A DNA stretch of 64,000 bases, taken from positions 62,001 through 126,000 of the forward strand of contig NZ_FOLL01000010.1 in NCBI RefSeq assembly GCF_900112315.1. Reading direction: 5' to 3'. Position 1 is the first letter of the stretch. The number at the start of each line of letters is the position of its first letter. The position numbers were made by a program, and so were the translations under genes. The notes below the pieces were generated by a model that saw nothing but the letters and a program-made list of their open reading frames with translations, had not been told where the DNA came from and ran no database searches. This DNA comes from Parapedobacter composti. Its GTDB lineage: Bacteria > Bacteroidota > Bacteroidia > Sphingobacteriales > Sphingobacteriaceae. Positions 43,949-52,896 of the stretch are shown here, piece after piece.

Positions 43949-45118
43949 TCAGTTCTTCTGTGCGGCCATCACCCGCAGCATATTTTCGCCTAATATTTTC
44001 CGGATCTGTGGTTCGGTATATCCCCGCGTGAGCAAGCCTTCTGTAATTTTAGGGAAGTCGCTGCAATCGTCCAGCCCTTTGGGCGTAGCATTAATTCCAT
44101 CAAAATCACTGCCGATACCCACATGGTCTATACCGGCCTGTTTAACCATATAATCAATGTGGTCTAGCAAGAGCGACAACGGCGGCCTCAGTTGCTCTTT
44201 TGCCACTGCAGGGAGGCGATCATACTTAGCATCGCTGGAGCGTTTGACACTGTCATTTGCAGTAACGTACTTGGCATAAAACCTATTGATTTTGGTGTAA
44301 TGCATGGGGTCCAGAAAACCCGAATAGAAGTTAAGACAGATGACCCCTCCGTTTTTGGCCACTGCTTTTATCTGATCGTCATGCAAGTTGCGCGGGTGCG
44401 CCATCAACGCGTAGGCATTGCTATGCGACACGATAACCGGCTTGGTAGTAATTTCCATCACATCGAAGAATGTTTGCCTGCCAACGTGGGACAGATCAAT
44501 CATCATACCCAGCTCGTTCATCCGACGCACCACCTGCCTCCCGAAGTCGGTGAGCCCTTTATGTTTCAATGTATTGGGCTTCCGTGTTTCATCCGTAGCG
44601 GAAGTCGCCCATTCCACACTGTTGTTCCATGTGAGGGTAAGGTAACGAGCACCTCGCTTAAATAAACTATCAAGATAATCAATCCGTGCCTCAATCATAT
44701 GGCCGCCCTCTATACCGATGATAGCAGCGATCTTACCCTGTTCCGCAATCTGCCGGGCACTGACAGCGTCTGTAGCCAACATGATATCATCCGGATAGCG
44801 GCTAATCACTTTCATCAGTCCGTCTATCTGCTTGTTGGCATGTGCAAAAGCAGTACCCTTGCCATACTTTTCGTTACACCAGACCGCAAAGACCTGCACG
44901 TCTATTCCTCCCGCCTTGATACGAGGTAAATCTGTGTGCCCTGAGTTAATGCGCTGGCCGATATCTTTACCACGCATGACCGATTGGTACAGCACGTCAT
45001 TATGGCTATCCACCACAATGGCTTGCTCATGGATGCGCCGGGCATCCTGTCCGTACACCGGAGACATCCACAGCAGGGCAATACAACAGCTGGCCGGAAA
45101 TGTCAGGTAACGCATCAT
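43949..45118 (-). CDS. Membrane dipeptidase (peptidase family M19)
   Basis: Exported zinc dipeptidase of 389 residues with a signal peptide ending near PVYGQD. Metal and substrate motifs of family M19 are present: VVDSHNDVLY (His-x-Asp), IGIEGGHMIE (bridging Glu), LTLTWNNSVEWA, IDLSHVGRQTF (His), VSHSNAYAL (His) and HVGIGSDFDGI (Asp). It probably cleaves dipeptides, including D-residue ones, in the periplasm. Its ATG overlaps the stop of the serine hydrolase upstream (ATGA), and radA follows after 3 nt. Confidence 0.94.
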   Translation of the reverse strand: MMRYLTFPASCCIALLWMSPVYGQDARRIHEQAIVVDSHNDVLYQSVMRGKDIGQRINSGHTDLPRIKAGGIDVQVFAVWCNEKYGKGTAFAHANKQIDGLMKVISRYPDDIMLATDAVSARQIAEQGKIAAIIGIEGGHMIEARIDYLDSLFKRGARYLTLTWNNSVEWATSATDETRKPNTLKHKGLTDFGRQVVRRMNELGMMIDLSHVGRQTFFDVMEITTKPVIVSHSNAYALMAHPRNLHDDQIKAVAKNGGVICLNFYSGFLDPMHYTKINRFYAKYVTANDSVKRSSDAKYDRLPAVAKEQLRPPLSLLLDHIDYMVKQAGIDHVGIGSDFDGINATPKGLDDCSDFPKITEGLLTRGYTEPQIRKILGENMLRVMAAQKN

Positions 45119-46899
45119 TTCGATTGACTTGCTTCACGGATTGCCTCATATATTGTATCCTGTATCCGGCTGCGTACATTCAGTTCATGCAGCTTGGTGC
45201 TAACCTCTGGATGTACCCGATTAGAAAGGAAGATATAGGTAAGCTGCTCTTTGGGATCTATCCAAATGCAAGTGCCCGTATAACCGGTATGACCGAAAGT
45301 TGCTTCAGACGCCAGCTTCGAAGGATATTCTTTGTTGGTATCCGGATCACGGCGATCGAAACCTAAGCCACGCCGGCTGGTAGCTGATTGTTTGGAGGTA
45401 AACATATCGACGGTTTCCGGCTTGAAGTAGCGCTCGCCCCCATACGTGCCCCGGTTGAGCAGCAGTTGCCCATAGATGGCCAGGTCATTGGCCGTAGCAA
45501 ACAACCCCGCATGGCCCGCAATACCGCCAGCCATGGCCGCGCCCTGATCATGTACATACCCTTGTAGCAAAGTTTTCCGGAAAATTTTGTCGTCTTCCGT
45601 AGGTACAATACGCAGCTTCGGGAAACGCTGCCGCGGAAGGTAACCCGCCGTTTGCATGCCCAATGGAAGGTAAAATTCCCGCTGGATATAATCTTGAATG
45701 GGGATACCCGTCTGGTGTTCTGCGACCTCTTTCATTACGTACATACTGATATCACTGTATACATACGAACCGGGAGCATTGAGCTTGGAGTTTAACATTA
45801 TAGGCCACATGACGTCCTGATAATATCCGGTGCGGATATAACAGTTGTCAGCTACCTTCACCGCATGTGTTGCAGAAGAATCCCGACTCAGATCGCCCGG
45901 GTTCAGATCGCGGTAAAACGGTATATATGGAATAAAACCAGCCTCATGAAGCATCACATCCCTTAACTTAGTACGGTTTTTATTGGTCTCTCGGGCCTGT
46001 AAGAGGTAATATCCCATCGTACTGTCAAGGTTAATGACACCGCGTTCGGCTAATCTCATGACAGTAGGCGTGGTAGCCGCTATCTTGGTAATTGACGCCA
46101 AGTCAAAAATATCCGACACCGTGGTGGGTGTATGCCGTTCATAAGTATGGTGGCCATAGGCTTTCTCGAAAATCACTTTGCCACTCTTGGCCACCATCAC
46201 CACCATGCCCGGGGCAGCCCGCTCACGGATAGCCTCCTGGGCAATGGCATCTATCCGGTTTTCCAGACGCTTGGCATCAATGCCGAAAACCGAGGCGTCT
46301 GCATATGCCAGTCGCGTTTGTTCAGTAGTGAAGCCCGCACCTGTGGCGTACCGTGCAGAGAACGATTGGGGTAACCGCGCCGTACAGGCTACCCCTCCGA
46401 ACACAGCCATCGCAGCATTCCTTGCCGCATTTACGGTGGTTTGGGAACTCCATAATATTGGAAAATGAACAAAATCCAGCTTTCCAAGCGCCGCTCCGGG
46501 GCCAAAAACGACCAATACCACCTGTTTGCCTATCGCTTTAGCGCTGATAAACTGCACCAAGCGCTGGCTATTCAGATCTGTACCATCCACACCGATAATC
46601 AACGTGTTAAAAAATTTCAAGTCTTCATCCAGACCTAAAAATGTCTCATTCCCTGCAGGAATGGCCAATGCCTTAACCGGCGCATACCGCGCCAGTTGAT
46701 CGGCAAATGCCGCAGCAAGTGATGGATCGAGATCGGTGAGGCACGCTATTTTACGGTTGTCCAAGCTCCTTAGCGGGATCAGACGAGTTTGATTATTCAA
46801 TAAAACCGTCTGATTGGTCCCCGAAGTCTGCATGCCCGCCGTAAGGCTTCCGCACCAACCGATGAACATTATGCCAATCAGGAAAGAAATCTTTTTCAT
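45115..46899 (-). CDS. Serine hydrolase (beta-lactamase family) with GH3-C-terminal-like N-domain
   Basis: Exported protein of 594 residues. After a signal peptide (ends near SLTAGMQ), residues about 25-190 (VLLNNQTRLIPLRSLDNRKIACL...) look like the alpha/beta C-terminal domain of a GH3 N-acetylhexosaminidase but without the preceding TIM barrel. Residues about 210-585 form a class C beta-lactamase/DD-peptidase fold: SxxK in LASITKIAAT, YxD (YSDISMYV) at the YxN position, and HTGYTG for KTG. In many Bacteroidota the same hydrolase is fused to a complete GH3 domain, so this looks like a reduced version. Likely acts on peptidoglycan with the coupled dipeptidase; inference. Confidence 0.82.
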   Translation of the reverse strand: MKKISFLIGIMFIGWCGSLTAGMQTSGTNQTVLLNNQTRLIPLRSLDNRKIACLTDLDPSLAAAFADQLARYAPVKALAIPAGNETFLGLDEDLKFFNTLIIGVDGTDLNSQRLVQFISAKAIGKQVVLVVFGPGAALGKLDFVHFPILWSSQTTVNAARNAAMAVFGGVACTARLPQSFSARYATGAGFTTEQTRLAYADASVFGIDAKRLENRIDAIAQEAIRERAAPGMVVMVAKSGKVIFEKAYGHHTYERHTPTTVSDIFDLASITKIAATTPTVMRLAERGVINLDSTMGYYLLQARETNKNRTKLRDVMLHEAGFIPYIPFYRDLNPGDLSRDSSATHAVKVADNCYIRTGYYQDVMWPIMLNSKLNAPGSYVYSDISMYVMKEVAEHQTGIPIQDYIQREFYLPLGMQTAGYLPRQRFPKLRIVPTEDDKIFRKTLLQGYVHDQGAAMAGGIAGHAGLFATANDLAIYGQLLLNRGTYGGERYFKPETVDMFTSKQSATSRRGLGFDRRDPDTNKEYPSKLASEATFGHTGYTGTCIWIDPKEQLTYIFLSNRVHPEVSTKLHELNVRSRIQDTIYEAIREASQSK

Positions 46900-46985
46900 A
46901 CCTGACGAATATCGCTAATATTTACGCAAAAAATGGCTGCCTCCAGAAAATTTTATTGATTTTTGCCCTTTATATCCTCGTTATT

Positions 46986-47783
46986 ATGCCTGCTGCCCAT
47001 AGCGCTTTCGACTCGTTCTATACCGCTCTACAAAATAAGCTACAGGTTAGCTTCCACGAGGAAAGATGCATGGGAGACATCCGTTTACTGTGGACCGATG
47101 AATTGCCTATACGCATCTTATACTATCCCTGCGGTGCGGCAAAGCGCCTGCCCAACACAAAAGGAGGCCGAAACATTCACCTGGATGAAGACCAATGGAT
47201 CAGACGCGCAGGCCTGATACTTAACCGCATTGCCGCCCTTGCCGGCCGGGCACAACGCATCCACGCACGGAAGACCGTAGCGGCCCGTATTGACAAGCCT
47301 GCAGCTATGGCCTTTCAACAGGAACATCACCTCCAGGTGGCACTTCCTGGCAAATACCGTTACGGGTTATTTCACGGGGGTGTGCTGGTGTCTGTTGCCA
47401 TATTCAGCGGTGGCCGGAAAATGGAAGCCAAGCCGGCACCGTACCGTTCGTATGAACTGCTCCGGTTTTGCCATAAACAGGGCATACATGTGGTAGGCGG
47501 TTTCAGCAAGCTGATCAAAACCTTTCAGCAAGATTTCCACCCGGGGGATATCATGACGTATGCTGATAAAGATTGGTCCGATGGTTCCAGCTATCGCAAA
47601 ATGGGCTTCGTTGCCGTCGGCGAGACGGAACCGCAATGCTTCTGGATAAACACCCGGACCATGGAACGCTATTACGAGCATACTTTGCCCCTTGAAATAC
47701 GTGCCAAAAGCGCTGATGAAAGACATCGATCCGGCTTTGTACCACTATACAATAACGGCAGTATCAAACTGGTGAAGACCTAA
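46986..47783 (+). CDS. Conserved protein of unknown function with a phage-type C-terminal block
   Basis: Soluble protein of 265 residues from the ATG at 46986 (a TTG at 46956 would add a hydrophobic leader of ten residues; I judge it untranslated). N-terminal 130 residues: a dense run of Arg/Lys (AGRAQRIHARKTVAARI). The C-terminal part has LFHGGVLVSVAIFSGGRKM, RSYELLRFCHKQGIHVVGGFSKLIKTF, DIMTYADKDWSDGSSYRKMGF. I recall this VGGxSKL...YAD..W..G..Y..GF block from phage-encoded endonuclease-like proteins, but I cannot name the family. It lies 50 nt before miaA on the same strand and divergent from the serine hydrolase. Confidence 0.7.
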   Translation: MPAAHSAFDSFYTALQNKLQVSFHEERCMGDIRLLWTDELPIRILYYPCGAAKRLPNTKGGRNIHLDEDQWIRRAGLILNRIAALAGRAQRIHARKTVAARIDKPAAMAFQQEHHLQVALPGKYRYGLFHGGVLVSVAIFSGGRKMEAKPAPYRSYELLRFCHKQGIHVVGGFSKLIKTFQQDFHPGDIMTYADKDWSDGSSYRKMGFVAVGETEPQCFWINTRTMERYYEHTLPLEIRAKSADERHRSGFVPLYNNGSIKLVKT

Positions 47784-47833
47784 GGGGTGAGCTACCCTGT
47801 CGAAAATATTTTAATTATATTGGGCAGACTTTG

Positions 47834-48754
47834 ATGGATAAGATGGACTTGGTTTCTCAGCAGCGGCTATTGGTTATTCTCGGCCCTACGGCTTCCGGGA
47901 AAACGCAGTTGGCCGTGGAGCTTGCGAAACGCCTGAATGGGGCCGTCATCAGTGCTGATTCACGGCAAGTATATAAAGGCATGGATTTGGGCACAGGGAA
48001 AGACCTCGGAGCATATGACAACATTCCTCATTATCTCATTGATGTTGTAGAGGCTGGAGAAAGTTATCATGTAGCGCGGTACAGGGAAGATTTCCAGCAG
48101 GCTTTTGACGCCATCTGGGCCCAGGGTAAGCAGCCGATTCTTTGTGGCGGCACAGGAATGTATATCCAAGCCGTAGTACAGGGTTTTAACTACGCCGCGG
48201 TGCCGGTAAACCCGGTGCTACGCGCTGCGCTTGCGCAGGTACCGCTGCAAACACTGCGGGAACAATTAGCCCAGCTGTCCCTCCCTCCAGATTTTAGTGC
48301 CGATACCAGTACGCATAAGCGGCTTATACGGGCCATCGAAATTGCAGCATGGTACCGGTCAAATCCGCTTCCCGTCCACTCGGACCACCCCATAAGGGCC
48401 ACGCTTTTCGGCATTAACCCTCCGGTTGAACTGCGGCGGCAGCGCATTACCGCCCGGCTTCAGCAACGGCTTGATGACGGGTTACTGAAAGAAGTGGAAG
48501 CGCTACTGGAAAAAGGCATCCCTGCCGAAAAATTGATATACTATGGGCTGGAATATAAATATGCCACACAGTACGTGTTGGGCGAGCTGAGTTACGAAGT
48601 ATTCTTTGCCCGCTTAAATACCGAAATACACCGCTTCGCGAAACGGCAGATGACCTATTTCAGAAAGATGGAGAAAGACGGGATACCGATACATTGGCTG
48701 AAAACCGGAACCCTTAGCGAGATGGTTGAAGAAATTTTGATAAGCCAACAATGA
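47834..48754 (+). CDS. miaA: tRNA dimethylallyltransferase
   Basis: MiaA, about 306 residues, adds a dimethylallyl group to A37 of tRNAs reading UNN codons. P-loop VILGPTASGKTQLAVELAKR, AVISADSRQVYKGMDLGTGK, YLIDVVEAGESYHVARYR, ILCGGTGMYIQAVVQGF and the C-terminal KRQMTYFRKM are all present. The ATG at 47834 follows an in-frame TTG; 47843 is a further option. Convergent with the RNase E/G gene, with a shared hairpin at the junction. Confidence 0.96.
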   Translation: MDKMDLVSQQRLLVILGPTASGKTQLAVELAKRLNGAVISADSRQVYKGMDLGTGKDLGAYDNIPHYLIDVVEAGESYHVARYREDFQQAFDAIWAQGKQPILCGGTGMYIQAVVQGFNYAAVPVNPVLRAALAQVPLQTLREQLAQLSLPPDFSADTSTHKRLIRAIEIAAWYRSNPLPVHSDHPIRATLFGINPPVELRRQRITARLQQRLDDGLLKEVEALLEKGIPAEKLIYYGLEYKYATQYVLGELSYEVFFARLNTEIHRFAKRQMTYFRKMEKDGIPIHWLKTGTLSEMVEEILISQQ

Positions 48755-48756
48755 CA

Positions 48757-48797
48757 AAGCAAATCAGGAGGTAGGTGTACACCCCCCTGATTTGCTT
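48757..48797. terminator. Bidirectional hairpin between miaA and the RNase E/G gene
   Basis: 12-nt complementary arms AAGCAAATCAGG (48757-48768) and CCTGATTTGCTT (48786-48797) with further pairing inside the 17-nt centre (GGTGTACACC). It starts 2 nt after the miaA stop, and the other arm overlaps the stop codon of the convergent gene. There is no long U-run on either strand, so it may act as a processing or decay barrier as much as a terminator. Confidence 0.65.
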
Positions 48798-50349
48798 ATA
48801 ACTTTATTTCAACCTCTTTGCCATTGAAGAAATGGAATTCCGTCAGGTAATAAGAAGACACTGGTTTTACCCTTATCCATCGCCCGAATTTGAAAAACCA
48901 TTTCAACCGTCGGGAAATGATTCCGGATTTGACGTAAGCATAGATATAGGGATGCACACATAGTGTAATGCTCCGCTCATTCTGTTCCTGGAGGATAAAG
49001 CTCAGGTTGTTCTCGATATCGTCCATCAGTACGATGCTGGAACGGATTTCACCAGTACCGCCGCAGGCCGGACACTTCTCATTGGTAACAATAGTCATTT
49101 CTGGCCGTACGCGCTGCCGGGTGATCTGCACCAGCCCGAATTTACTGGGCGGCAAAATGGTATGACGCGCTCGGTCATTGGCCATGCATTGCTTAAGGTA
49201 AGTATGCAGCTCCTTACGGCTCGCAGGTTTATGCATATCGATAAAATCGATGACCACGATGCCCCCCATATCACGTAGCCGCAGTTGGCGTGCAATTTCC
49301 TTGGCAGCTTCTTTGTTGACCTGCAAGGCGTTCTCCTCCTGCGTATCTTTATTGGCGGTACGATTGCCGCTGTTTACATCGATAACATGCAACGCCTCTG
49401 TATGTTCGATAACCAGGTAGGCTCCGCCATGCAGGTTTACCGTCTTGCCAAACGCAGCCTTGATCTGGCGCTCAATGCCGAAGTGCTCAAAAATAGGCTC
49501 TTTGTGCTTATATAATTTAACTATTTTCTCCAGGTCTGGCGAGATCTCCTGCACGTATGACCGGGTCTCATCAAAGATGGCTTGATCATTGACATAGATG
49601 TGTGAAAATTCATCGGTGAGGATGTCTCGCAGAATGGTGGAGGTGCGATCCATTTCGCCAAGTACCTTTTGAGTAGGTTCAGCGGAACGCAATCGGCTGG
49701 TAAATACCTCCCATTTGGAAATCAGATCCAGCAAATCCTTTTGCAGTTCTGCAACGCCCTTTCCTTCCGAAACCGTGCGGATGATAACGCCGAAGTTGGC
49801 CGGCTTAATACTCTCGACTATTTTCTTGAGCCGACTCCGTTCGGCATTACCTTTGATGCGCTTGGATATGGAAACGGCACTCGAAAACGGCACCAATACC
49901 ACATACCTTCCAGCGATGGATAAATCCGAACTTAACCTGGGGCCTTTAGTAGATATAGGCTCTTTGGCAATCTGTACAGGCAACAACATGTTGCGGGATA
50001 ATACTTCGGAAATTTTACCCGCTTTGTTGATATCCTTTTCTAACTTTAAACTATCGAGCAGTTTCTCTTTGTAACTGCCATTCTTTACTACCTTGGTGAG
50101 CTTGATGAGCGACTGTACCTGGGGGCCTAAGTCCAGATAATGCAAGAATGCGTCCTTAGAATAACCGACATCCACGAACGCGGCATTCAGGCCCGGCATT
50201 ATCTTCTTTATCCTACCTAAGTAGATATCACCTACAGCATAATTGTTGTTGGCGGGCTCTTTATTGAGCTCTACAAGCTGTTTGTCCTGTAGTAAAGCGA
50301 TAGTAACTCCCTTTTCGGGAGTTGAATCGATGATTAACTCCTTTACCAA
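48796..50349 (-). CDS. rng: Ribonuclease E/G family protein
   Basis: Endoribonuclease of 517 residues. S1-like RNA-binding segment (GDIYLGRIKKIMPGLNAAFV) at about 40-130, then the RNase E/G catalytic core with VIDVNSGNR and IDFIDM (Mg-binding Asp residues) and the zinc-link type CPACGGTGEI. No long C-terminal scaffold, so it resembles RNase G. Start is TTG at 50349 (MVKELIIDS), because the conserved N-terminus begins at once and no ATG is nearby; a purine-rich stretch is absent as is common here. The gene follows HU, a TPR protein and a tiny basic protein on the same strand. Confidence 0.93.
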   Translation of the reverse strand: MVKELIIDSTPEKGVTIALLQDKQLVELNKEPANNNYAVGDIYLGRIKKIMPGLNAAFVDVGYSKDAFLHYLDLGPQVQSLIKLTKVVKNGSYKEKLLDSLKLEKDINKAGKISEVLSRNMLLPVQIAKEPISTKGPRLSSDLSIAGRYVVLVPFSSAVSISKRIKGNAERSRLKKIVESIKPANFGVIIRTVSEGKGVAELQKDLLDLISKWEVFTSRLRSAEPTQKVLGEMDRTSTILRDILTDEFSHIYVNDQAIFDETRSYVQEISPDLEKIVKLYKHKEPIFEHFGIERQIKAAFGKTVNLHGGAYLVIEHTEALHVIDVNSGNRTANKDTQEENALQVNKEAAKEIARQLRLRDMGGIVVIDFIDMHKPASRKELHTYLKQCMANDRARHTILPPSKFGLVQITRQRVRPEMTIVTNEKCPACGGTGEIRSSIVLMDDIENNLSFILQEQNERSITLCVHPYIYAYVKSGIISRRLKWFFKFGRWIRVKPVSSYYLTEFHFFNGKEVEIKL

Positions 50350-50527
50350 CAGCTACTTTTTTTACAAAGCAGGCGATTTGAAACAACCGCTGCTCTGAAT
50401 GAAACAATAAAATACGTTTAACAAACACCCAAAATCTTCCGGCAAGTGTTCATTTGGGGCAGAGTTCGATGGTGGAAACACGCTCATTTATATACCCCAT
50501 TCCGGAAGCGGGCTGTACAGGCCTGAA

Positions 50528-50617
50528 CTATTTTTTCTTATGCCTGTTTTTTCTTAAACGCTTTTTACGTTTGTGGGTAGCCATTTTGTGTCTTTTTCTC
50601 TTTTTTCCGCTTGGCAT
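50528..50617 (-). CDS. 29-residue basic protein, AURKAIP1/COX24-like
   Basis: Tiny gene of 30 codons (ATG at 50617, TAG at 50528-50530) encoding MPSGKKRKRHKMATHKRKK followed by RLRKNRHKKK: 18 Lys/Arg in 29 residues. By recall, an almost identical short protein is annotated across Bacteroidota as an AURKAIP1/COX24 domain protein, related to the mitochondrial small-subunit protein mS38, so a ribosome-associated role is likely. It lies 33 nt after the TPR gene and 178 nt before the RNase E/G gene. Confidence 0.82.
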   Translation of the reverse strand: MPSGKKRKRHKMATHKRKKRLRKNRHKKK

Positions 50618-50650
50618 AGCTTAATTTTTTTAATGAATGATTGAATTAAT

Positions 50651-51484
50651 TTATTTACTCAACTCATCGATTTTACGATTGATGAATTGGGTGAGGGTTG
50701 GATCTGCGGCTAAATCCCGGCTTTTTTCAAAAGCGGCTATCGCTTCGCGTTTCAACCCAATGTTTTCGTAACTCGTTGCGAGGTAAAAATAAGATTCTGC
50801 GTCTGGCTGTTGTTCAATTACCGTTTTGAAACGGTCTATAGCACGGTCAAACTGCCGTGATTGCATGGAAAACAAACCTAAGCTCTTGTTTGCCTCTACA
50901 TGTGAGGGATCTGCTTTTACAACTTCCTGAAGAAGTGCAATTCCTTGCATGGGATTGTCCGTGCCCGTTACATAGGCACTACCTAAGCCTGTTTTTGCAT
51001 CCAAATCATCTGCATTATACTTCAATGCGTTCTGGTATGCATTAATCGCGTAACTGTTGAGTTCCCGCACCAATGCGGTATCTCGAAGATTGGTATAGGC
51101 AGCACGATAAGCATCACCTGCTTTAAACCAATACTCAAATTGAGGCTCGAGCTTGGCGAGTTCCTCATAAACAAAGCCAAGGGGTGCAGGTTTATTTACA
51201 TCGTCCCATTTGGAGGCGAGTTGTTGGAGGAGAGCTACTTTCTCTGCTCCGGAAGCCTTTGTCAATTTCGATTCTATTGTCGAAATTTCACCGATAATCT
51301 GCGGATTCAGCCCTTGTTTGGCCTGCTGCGACATCAGCTCAAAGGTGGCCTGTGATGTTGCGTGAGCATCCGTTGCTGCGTTCTTATCTTCGTTGACCAA
51401 ACCTTTTATAGGCTGCGCTAAAAGGAACCCCATCAGCGCGATGGTAGTTGTAATAGCGATAATCTGTTTGGTCCGTTGCTGCAT
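50651..51484 (-). CDS. Tetratricopeptide repeat protein, membrane-anchored
   Basis: Protein of 277 residues from the ATG at 51484 (a TTG at 51508 is the longer option). One N-terminal membrane helix (about 6-25, IIAITTTIALMGFLLAQPI), then a helical periplasmic region with TPR units in the second half (about 130-265: AINAYQNALKYNADDLDAKTG, GIALLQEVVKADPSHVEANKS, AIDRFKTVIEQQPDAESYFYL, AIAAFEKSRDL). It lies 35 nt after the HU gene and before the 29-residue basic protein; the HU-TPR-RNase G order is common in this phylum. Partner proteins unknown. Confidence 0.88.
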   Translation of the reverse strand: MQQRTKQIIAITTTIALMGFLLAQPIKGLVNEDKNAATDAHATSQATFELMSQQAKQGLNPQIIGEISTIESKLTKASGAEKVALLQQLASKWDDVNKPAPLGFVYEELAKLEPQFEYWFKAGDAYRAAYTNLRDTALVRELNSYAINAYQNALKYNADDLDAKTGLGSAYVTGTDNPMQGIALLQEVVKADPSHVEANKSLGLFSMQSRQFDRAIDRFKTVIEQQPDAESYFYLATSYENIGLKREAIAAFEKSRDLAADPTLTQFINRKIDELSK

Positions 51485-51519
51485 GATGGGTTGCTGCTTG
51501 CTTTGCAATAAAGCAGAAA

Positions 51520-51804
51520 TTATTTATTGCCTGCCTTTACCTTCTCAACAAATGTTTTGGCCGGTTTAAAGGTGGGTACGTAATGCGCGGGGATTATGAT
51601 TGCCGTATTTTTTGAAATGTTGCGTGCTGTTTTTTCTGCTCGTTTTTTTACCACAAAACTACCGAATCCTCTTACGTATACGTTTTCACCCCCAATCATT
51701 GCGTTCTTTACAACTTTGAAAAAAGCTTCAACCGTTTCTTGGACATCCACTTTCTCCAATCCGGTTTTGTTGGAGATCTCTGCGATAATTTCTGCTTTAG
51801 TCAT
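51520..51804 (-). CDS. hup: HU-family DNA-binding protein
   Basis: Nucleoid-associated protein of 94 residues that bends DNA as a dimer. MTKAEIIAEISNKTGLEKVDVQ (helix-turn-helix base), GENVYVRGFGSFVVKKRAEKTARN (beta arm with the family GFGSF motif) and VPTFKPAKTFVEKV are typical. First gene of a minus-strand group with the TPR protein. A TAnnTTTG element and an imperfect palindrome lie about 60-85 nt upstream. Confidence 0.95.
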   Translation of the reverse strand: MTKAEIIAEISNKTGLEKVDVQETVEAFFKVVKNAMIGGENVYVRGFGSFVVKKRAEKTARNISKNTAIIIPAHYVPTFKPAKTFVEKVKAGNK

Positions 51805-51864
51805 ATCTATATTTTTTGTAAATAATTATTTTTCAACACGTAAGCCCTTCCGATGTTGGGGATG

Positions 51865-51872
51865 CAAAAGTA
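51865..51872 (-). promoter_or_regulatory. Possible -7 element of the HU gene
   Basis: TACTTTTG on the minus strand fits TAnnTTTG and lies 60 nt before the HU start codon. Immediately upstream is an 18-nt imperfect dyad (51871-51888, TATCGCTTTAAAACGATA, one mismatch) that overlaps the promoter spacer and could be an operator. Confidence 0.45.
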
Positions 51873-52054
51873 TCGCTTTAAAACGATATCTTAAAATAAA
51901 ATTGTTAAATTTTTGTAAATGAATGTGTTCCCTGCGTTTCCCATCAAAAATGGCTACAACGTTTTCGTAGATAATTTCTAAAAAGTCGTTAAGGTTCAGC
52001 CCATTTTGTTAATATTGGGGATTCAAAATACAGTATAGACCTTATTTTTTACTT

Positions 52055-52876
52055 ATGGATGGAATACAGCAATTTTCTTTAGCTGGCAAGGTAGTAGTGA
52101 TTACAGGAGCTACCGGGGTATTGGGGGAATCATTTGCTTTGGCGACTGCGGCTGCAGGAGCAAAGGTGGCCGTATTAGGCCGTAATGAGGAACGGGCCCA
52201 CGCTCGTGTAGAGGCAATCAAATCCAACGGTGGAACGGCCATGGCCGTTATTACCGATGTATTGGATGAAGCTGCCGTACAGCGGGCAAAAGAACAGATT
52301 TTAGCCGCATGGGGCACCATAGATGGTTTGGTAAATGCTGCGGGGGGCAACATCCCTGGGGCAACGATAGGCCCTGATCAAAATCTGTTTGAGGCTAAGA
52401 TAGAAGACACCAAAAAAGCCGTGGAACTCAACCTTTTCGGAACCGTTATTCCTACGCATGTTTTTGGACGGGTGATTGCCGAAAAAGGCAAAGGCTCCAT
52501 TGTAAATATATCTTCATTGGCTGCACAACAGGCCATCACCCGTGTGCTTGGCTACAATATGGCTAAATGCGCTATTGAAGGTTATACCAAATGGATGGCG
52601 GTGGAGCTTGCTCAGCGATACGGTGACAAGATACGCGTAAACGCCATCGCTCCCGGTGTGTTCCTAACCGAACAGAACCGGACGCTGCTTACCAATCCGG
52701 ACGGATCGTATACCGACCGCGCGCAACGCTTCGTAAACAATACGGCTTACGGCAGGCTAGGCGCCCCACAGGAACTGACTGGCACGCTGATATTTTTACT
52801 GAGTGACGCTTCTGGCTTCGTATCTGGAGAAACTATCCTGGTAGATGGCGGTTTCAATGCATGGAGCGGGGTTTAA
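52055..52876 (+). CDS. SDR-family oxidoreductase, probable D-mannonate oxidoreductase
   Basis: Short-chain dehydrogenase of 273 residues. Cofactor motif VVITGATGVLGESFA, NAAGG, catalytic Ser in VNISSLAAQ and the YxxxK pair in GYNMAKCAIEGY. Located 20 nt before uxuA and then uxaC, it probably interconverts D-fructuronate and D-mannonate in uronate breakdown, the role taken by UxuB in enterobacteria. Substrate is inferred from the operon; the enzyme class is secure. Confidence 0.88.
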   Translation: MDGIQQFSLAGKVVVITGATGVLGESFALATAAAGAKVAVLGRNEERAHARVEAIKSNGGTAMAVITDVLDEAAVQRAKEQILAAWGTIDGLVNAAGGNIPGATIGPDQNLFEAKIEDTKKAVELNLFGTVIPTHVFGRVIAEKGKGSIVNISSLAAQQAITRVLGYNMAKCAIEGYTKWMAVELAQRYGDKIRVNAIAPGVFLTEQNRTLLTNPDGSYTDRAQRFVNNTAYGRLGAPQELTGTLIFLLSDASGFVSGETILVDGGFNAWSGV

Positions 52877-52896
52877 AATAAAAAGCATAAAGAATA

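Noticed and set aside
50350-50527. A gene in the 178-nt gap before the RNase E/G gene
   Set aside because: Only very short frames without features; probably the leader of the RNase gene.
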